NCBI GenBank assembly: GCA_049699975.1
Contig: JBNAWB010000066.1
Coordinates: forward strand, 1-16,905
Length of the DNA stretch: 16,905 bases
From: CAZAGD01 sp049699975
GTDB taxonomy: Bacteria; Desulfobacterota; SM23-61
Direction: 5' to 3'
Shown one piece after another: positions 14,413 through 16,905 of the stretch. How positions within the stretch are numbered: position 1 is the stretch's first letter; each line of letters begins with the position of its first letter. Position numbers and translations under genes: made by a program. The notes beneath the pieces are model-generated. The model did no database searches. It had not been told where the DNA came from and saw only the letters and a list, made by a program, of their open reading frames with translations.

Positions 14413-15111
14413 TTATTGTAAAATAGCGTGATTTCGAGGGATGACGCTTGTCGAATAAATCATCCTCCTCCTTTGATTTGTATTAGGATCAACGTCTTCT
14501 GTTTCAACTGCTAAGGTTATTTCAATTCGCCGAATATTTGGAATAGCTCCTGGCAAGCTTCCGGCCGCTATTTCCGTTCCCGCGCCATCAAAATATCTAA
14601 AAATTGGAATACCCAGATCATTATTGATTACCCGCACGCTGCGCGGATTCCCAGAAACGTCTCCCAAAAATGCCTGCGCCCCTCCGCAATTTGTTGAACG
14701 CGTTATCCGCTGATTAGCAGTATCGTAATTGTAGGCGATTATCTCATTAGAATTGTCTCCCACCGCCCCGCTTTCAGCTATATCCATTTCAATGGTTATA
14801 GAGTTAGCCGTGGCTACTTGAATTCCTTTATAACCCTGGTTAGCCGAAAAACTGCTGCAGTCCCCAGGATCTCGCCAAATTCCAGTAACAAAATTGGGAT
14901 TATATGAAGCCATGCCGATTTCCATGGCCATAATTTCTAAGACAGCACGCACATCCTGTTGGGCAGAGATTTTACTTTCCAGAGCCACCGAAGATTTTTT
15001 GCCGGAGACCATGGAGAAATAGACAGCTCCCATAATAAGAATGCCAATGAATAAGGCGAAGATAATTTCTACCAGAGTAAAACCTTTTTTTTGGATGATA
15101 ATTTTGTTCAT
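14413..15111 (-). CDS. pilW: PilW-type minor pilin
   Basis: A 232-residue prepilin-like protein. The leader MNKIIIQKKG is followed by FTLVEIIFALFIGILIMGAV, a class III signal with the conserved Glu at +5, to be cleaved by PilD and N-methylated. The first helix continues as ALESKISAQQDVRAVLEIMAMEIGMASY, the amphipathic segment typical of PilW and type II secretion protein J. A large C-terminal globular domain follows, with two Cys residues (GDCSSF and TNCGGA) that could form a disulfide. ATG 15111 lies three bases after the pilV stop, with AGG nine bases upstream, so translation is probably coupled. PilW is predicted to join PilV and PilX beneath PilY1 at the pilus tip. Size and order in the operon support PilW over GspJ. 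Confidence 0.87.
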   Translation of the reverse strand: MNKIIIQKKGFTLVEIIFALFIGILIMGAVYFSMVSGKKSSVALESKISAQQDVRAVLEIMAMEIGMASYNPNFVTGIWRDPGDCSSFSANQGYKGIQVATANSITIEMDIAESGAVGDNSNEIIAYNYDTANQRITRSTNCGGAQAFLGDVSGNPRSVRVINNDLGIPIFRYFDGAGTEIAAGSLPGAIPNIRRIEITLAVETEDVDPNTNQRRRMIYSTSVIPRNHAILQ

Positions 15112-15114
15112 AAT

Positions 15115-15549
15115 TTATGACCTAAAATTCTCTTGCCTGGTGACTAACAAAGTTTCGGAAATGCCGGTATTATTTCCTGGCCAAGTAACCCTTACGCGCA
15201 CTGTCCAGGAGTTGTTGCCATTATCCTGGATAGAAGTCTGAATTGTATAAGGAATATCTCCTGATTGGGCAGTACTTTGACCGCTGGGAAAGACATTTTG
15301 GGTAGTCACTAATGGATTGGTAGAAGCGCAAGGGTTAGCATTATTGGGATTCATGAGAAATACTTCGACGGTTTCTAATTCTTTGTGCAAAAGACTGGCT
15401 GCTCGGCCTAAAAAATCTGATCTCCCGGACAAACTCCAGGCCGAAGGTTGTAAGGAGAGAAGAGCTAAAATTCCAAAAGTGATCAAAAAAGAAGCGATGA
15501 GCACTTCTACTAAACTAATACCTTTTTTATTGCAGATTAAATTGCACAT
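15115..15549 (-). CDS. pilV: PilV-type minor pilin
   Basis: 144 residues. The leader MCNLICNKKG is followed by ISLVEVLIASFLITFGILAL, a prepilin signal with Glu at +5 and the LVEVLIA sequence typical of PilV. Then come the PilV-like LLSLQPSAW and AASLLHKELETVEVFLMNPN segments and a small beta-rich C-terminal domain ending in SWTVRVRVTWPGNN. AGGAAG lies five bases before ATG 15549, which supports the start. The gene overlaps the 3' end of fimT by 23 bp and is followed three bases later by pilW. PilV contributes to initiation of pilus assembly and to the tip complex. A type II secretion GspI-like protein is the main alternative, but pilY1 in the same operon argues for the pilus system. Confidence 0.86.
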   Translation of the reverse strand: MCNLICNKKGISLVEVLIASFLITFGILALLSLQPSAWSLSGRSDFLGRAASLLHKELETVEVFLMNPNNANPCASTNPLVTTQNVFPSGQSTAQSGDIPYTIQTSIQDNGNNSWTVRVRVTWPGNNTGISETLLVTRQENFRS

Positions 15550-16030
15550 TTGTTCTTCCTGATATATTTATTCTTATTGTGGCTGTAGAATTACGGTTAT
15601 TCCTCAAAACGATCGTTCCATTAGTAACTGTACCCCTGGTTTGAAATACATAATTGGTAACGGTCGTTGAACCAGAATCGAAGGAGATATCGTTAGCATA
15701 TCTATTAAGATTTTTTACCAAAACGGAGCTCCAAGAGGCGCAAGTTGAGCCAGTATTTTGGCACTGCTGAATAGCGTATGAACTGTTATCCACATCCAGC
15801 ACAATCCGGTATTGGCGGCTTTCAGCTATAGCCCTCTCTTTTTGTAAAGCGATTTCGGCCATTAAATCTCTGGCCGCAGTTCTTAGGGGGCTATTAACTA
15901 CTAAACGCTGAAATGAAGGCAAGGCAATAGCAGCTACAATAGCTAAGAGGACTAAGACTATAACAACTTCAATAAGCGTAAAACCTTTGCTGTTAATTTT
16001 ATCCTTCCTATGTGCCCGTATTAAATTCAT
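15527..16030 (-). CDS. fimT: FimT/GspH-family pseudopilin, first gene of the minor-pilin operon
   Basis: 167 residues. The leader MNLIRAHRKDKINSKG is followed by FTLIEVVIVLVLLAIVAAIA, with cleavage expected after G16 and Glu at +5. The segment LPSFQRLVVNSPLRTAARDL, then MAEIALQKERAIAESRQYRI, is characteristic of the GspH/FimT domain, followed by a beta-rich C-terminus with two Cys residues (QQCQNTGSTC). FimT proteins are minor pilins of type IV pili, and some bind DNA in natural transformation; whether this one does is unknown. AAGGA lies close before ATG 16030. It opens the operon fimT-pilV-pilW-pilX-pilY1. Its upstream region is a long repeat-filled leader with a candidate sigma-54 promoter at 16307-16323. 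Confidence 0.87.
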   Translation of the reverse strand: MNLIRAHRKDKINSKGFTLIEVVIVLVLLAIVAAIALPSFQRLVVNSPLRTAARDLMAEIALQKERAIAESRQYRIVLDVDNSSYAIQQCQNTGSTCASWSSVLVKNLNRYANDISFDSGSTTVTNYVFQTRGTVTNGTIVLRNNRNSTATIRINISGRTNVQFNLQ

Positions 16031-16103
16031 AATCCTTCTTTTCTCTCTCTCCGCTGGAGAGATTTCACTAACCCTACCTCTCCTTGCTATGCATATCCTC
16101 CAT

Positions 16104-16270
16104 ACCCCCCTCTCCCAACTTAGAGAATGCCTTCACCCTCTCTCCCCACTTGGGAGAACCCTATCACCTTCCTCCCTCCCCGCTGGGGAGCCCCCCTTAC
16201 CCTCCCTCTCCCCTCTGGGGAGAACCCTTCACCCTCCCTCTCCCCGCTGGGGAGAGGTGAGGTGAGGGGA
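16104..16270. repeat. Five imperfect tandem CCTCTCCCC palindrome units in the fimT leader
   Basis: Units of roughly 31-37 bp follow one another, each built on CCTCTCCC-N-GGGGAG or a decayed form and most ending ACCCTTCAC or similar. The last unit has the full CCTCTCCCCGCTGGGGAGAGG palindrome. The array ends 73 bp upstream of the fimT ATG, between it and the candidate promoter. It is the densest cluster of this family in the window. Confidence 0.75.
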
Positions 16271-16306
16271 ATTATTAAATTTGATTTCCTTACAAATGAT
16301 GTGGGA

Positions 16307-16323
16307 TGCAAAATTTGTTCCTA
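16307..16323 (-). promoter_or_regulatory. Candidate sigma-54 (-24/-12) promoter for the minor-pilin operon
   Basis: On the minus strand the bases read AGGAACAAATTTTGCA, against consensus TGGCACNNNNNTTGCA. GG (16321-16320) and GC (16309-16308) are separated by exactly ten bases, with two mismatches elsewhere. The predicted transcription start is near 16296, which gives a leader of about 266 nt containing the tandem palindromes. Sigma-54 with PilR-type activators drives pilin genes in several proteobacteria; use here is inference. Confidence 0.4.
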
Positions 16324-16360
16324 AATAATTTTAATTAATGGGGGAAAGAGGAAGGCTAAT

Positions 16361-16377
16361 AATCATTTGAAATGATT
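16361..16377. promoter_or_regulatory. 17-bp perfect palindrome, possible activator site
   Basis: AATCATTT-G-AAATGATT has perfect 8-bp arms. Its centre lies about 73 bp upstream of the start predicted from the candidate sigma-54 promoter, a position usable by an enhancer-binding activator. It is unrelated to the other repeat families. A+T-rich palindromes also occur by chance. Confidence 0.3.
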
Positions 16378-16473
16378 TAGAAAATTTATTTTTAGCCCTT
16401 GCGGATGATAATTCCTTTTATTTTCAACTATTAAATTTTTTGACACCCAATAAAATTTTTTAATACTCTTTGG

Positions 16474-16646
16474 GCCACAGAGGACACTGAGGATGCAGAG
16501 AAAATAAAAAATATTATATAGTTGCCACAGAGGATAAAGAGATCACCGAGAATTTAAAAGTAACCCCTCCTTCCTCCCCTTAAATTAAGGGGAGGTTAGG
16601 TGGGGTTAAAGAATTTGCCACAGAGGCCCCAGAGTTCACTGAGAAT
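16474..16646. repeat. Three direct copies of the CCACAGAG repeat
   Basis: Copies begin at 16474 (GCCACAGAGGACACTGAGG), 16524 (GCCACAGAGGATAAAGAGAT) and 16617 (GCCACAGAGGCCCCAGAG). Each is about 30 bp and ends near GAGAAAATA, GAGAATTTA or GAGAATATT. A CCCCTTAA palindrome separates the second and third. All point the same way, unlike the facing pairs at 10477-10580 and 14309-14404. Confidence 0.75.
16561..16608. repeat. CCCCTTAA palindrome
   Basis: CCTCCCCTTAA (16573-16583) and TTAAGGGGAGG (16585-16595) are perfect 11-bp arms around a single A. Outer TAACCCC and GGGGTTA extend the symmetry. Same family as 10581-10630. Half copies lie at about 16665-16682 and from 16889 to the window edge. Confidence 0.8.
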
Positions 16647-16706
16647 ATTTTTAAAATAATCCGTCCATCCCTCCCCTTAAATGAGACTGTGTCAAAGCCA
16701 CTTTTT

Positions 16707-16790
16707 CGTCATGGCGAGCGCAGCGTGGCCATCTCATTATTTTCAATCAATTACGAGATTACTTCGATCGCTACGCTCCCTCGTAATGAC
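16707..16790. repeat. 84-bp GCGAGC-type intergenic palindrome
   Basis: CGTCATGGCGAGCGCAGCGT and ATCTC on the left face GAGAT and CGCTACGCTCCCTCGTAATG on the right, giving an imperfect inverted repeat around an A+T-rich centre. This resembles the CGTCATTGCGAGCG...TCGCAATGACG palindromes common between genes in many bacterial phyla. No coding capacity. Confidence 0.75.
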
Positions 16791-16801
16791 CTAAAGGAAT
16801 T

Positions 16802-16859
16802 GTAGGGCAAGGGCTCATCCCTTGCCGCATTTTCGGCAAGCCATAAAGATTTGCCCTAC
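16802..16859. repeat. Double-hairpin element with GTAGGGCAAG outer arms (copy 2)
   Basis: This is a 58-bp diverged copy of 10014-10069. The first stem GGCAAGGG/CCCTTGCC is perfect with a changed loop. The second stem is weakened (GGCAAGCC against GATTTGCC), while the outer GTAGGGCAA and TTGCCCTAC arms are kept. Confidence 0.8.
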
Positions 16860-16905
16860 GTTTTCCCTTTTCCATATTCACCGCCACTAACCCCTCCTTC
16901 CTCCC

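Larger units (their letters stand above)
16031..16905. other. 875-bp non-coding repeat-rich region upstream of the minor-pilin operon
   Basis: No frame here looks protein-coding; the longer ones read through CCTCTCCCC repeats and yield Ser/Pro/Leu-rich low-complexity products. In order it holds a tandem palindrome cluster, a candidate sigma-54 promoter, a 17-bp perfect palindrome, three CCACAGAG repeats, CCCCTTAA palindromes, an 84-bp GCGAGC-type palindrome, a second double-hairpin element and the start of another CCCCTCC repeat at the edge. Confidence 0.7.

Noticed and set aside
16104..16270. Possible CRISPR array
   Set aside because: Units are contiguous imperfect palindromes with no unique spacers of constant length, and no cas gene is nearby.
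15987..16324. Open frames on both strands over the tandem palindrome cluster
   Set aside because: The products are Ser/Pro/Leu- or Gly/Arg/Glu-rich translations of CCTCTCCCC repeats; one overlaps fimT antisense.
16438..16470. TTGACA followed by TAATACT as a plus-strand sigma-70 promoter
   Set aside because: The spacing to any acceptable -10 is 15-16 bases with a poor match, and it would transcribe only repeats.

Overview
The window is a stretch of bacterial chromosome, roughly 40-45% G+C by eye, carrying ten CDSs on the minus strand and one (yjbQ, 4758-5159) on the plus strand. An outer-membrane polysaccharide porin, four prepilin-like proteins and a PilY1 homologue point to a Gram-negative host. 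The MEP-pathway enzyme IspH fused to a UbiA prenyltransferase, plus many short intergenic palindromes, would fit Desulfobacterota (deltaproteobacteria) or a neighbouring phylum. That placement is an inference from gene content, not a sequence match.

Layout, left to right. 1-2450 is the 5' part of a PgaA-type TPR/beta-barrel exporter of poly-N-acetylglucosamine, cut by the window edge. 2757-2996 is a small orphan protein. 3092-3787 is the PLP-homeostasis protein YggS, and 4075-4659 is the Maf nucleotide pyrophosphatase. A 65-bp hairpin lies between maf and the divergent yjbQ. 5146-9776 is a tight three-gene minus-strand unit, transcribed ispH-ubiA fusion, then a cytosolic HEXXH metalloprotease-like protein, then a UvrD/PcrA/Rep-type helicase. 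An 856-bp non-coding stretch full of repeats follows. 10633-16030 is a minor-pilin operon transcribed fimT-pilV-pilW-pilX-pilY1, which would encode the priming and tip complex of a type IV pilus. The last 875 bp is non-coding, repeat-rich, and holds a candidate sigma-54 promoter for that operon.

Functional links. The pilus tip genes and the PNAG exporter both concern surface attachment and biofilm. The ispH-ubiA fusion joins the last isoprenoid-precursor step to a membrane prenyltransferase. yggS, maf and yjbQ are housekeeping or metabolite-repair genes without an obvious shared pathway.

I see no mobile element with a transposase, no CRISPR array, no tRNA or rRNA and no defence system. The least ordinary features are the IspH-UbiA fusion with its altered first metal-binding motif, the unassigned metalloprotease beside it, and at least five families of dispersed palindromes. 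These palindromes fill most non-coding gaps, and one inverted pair sits inside the pilin operon.
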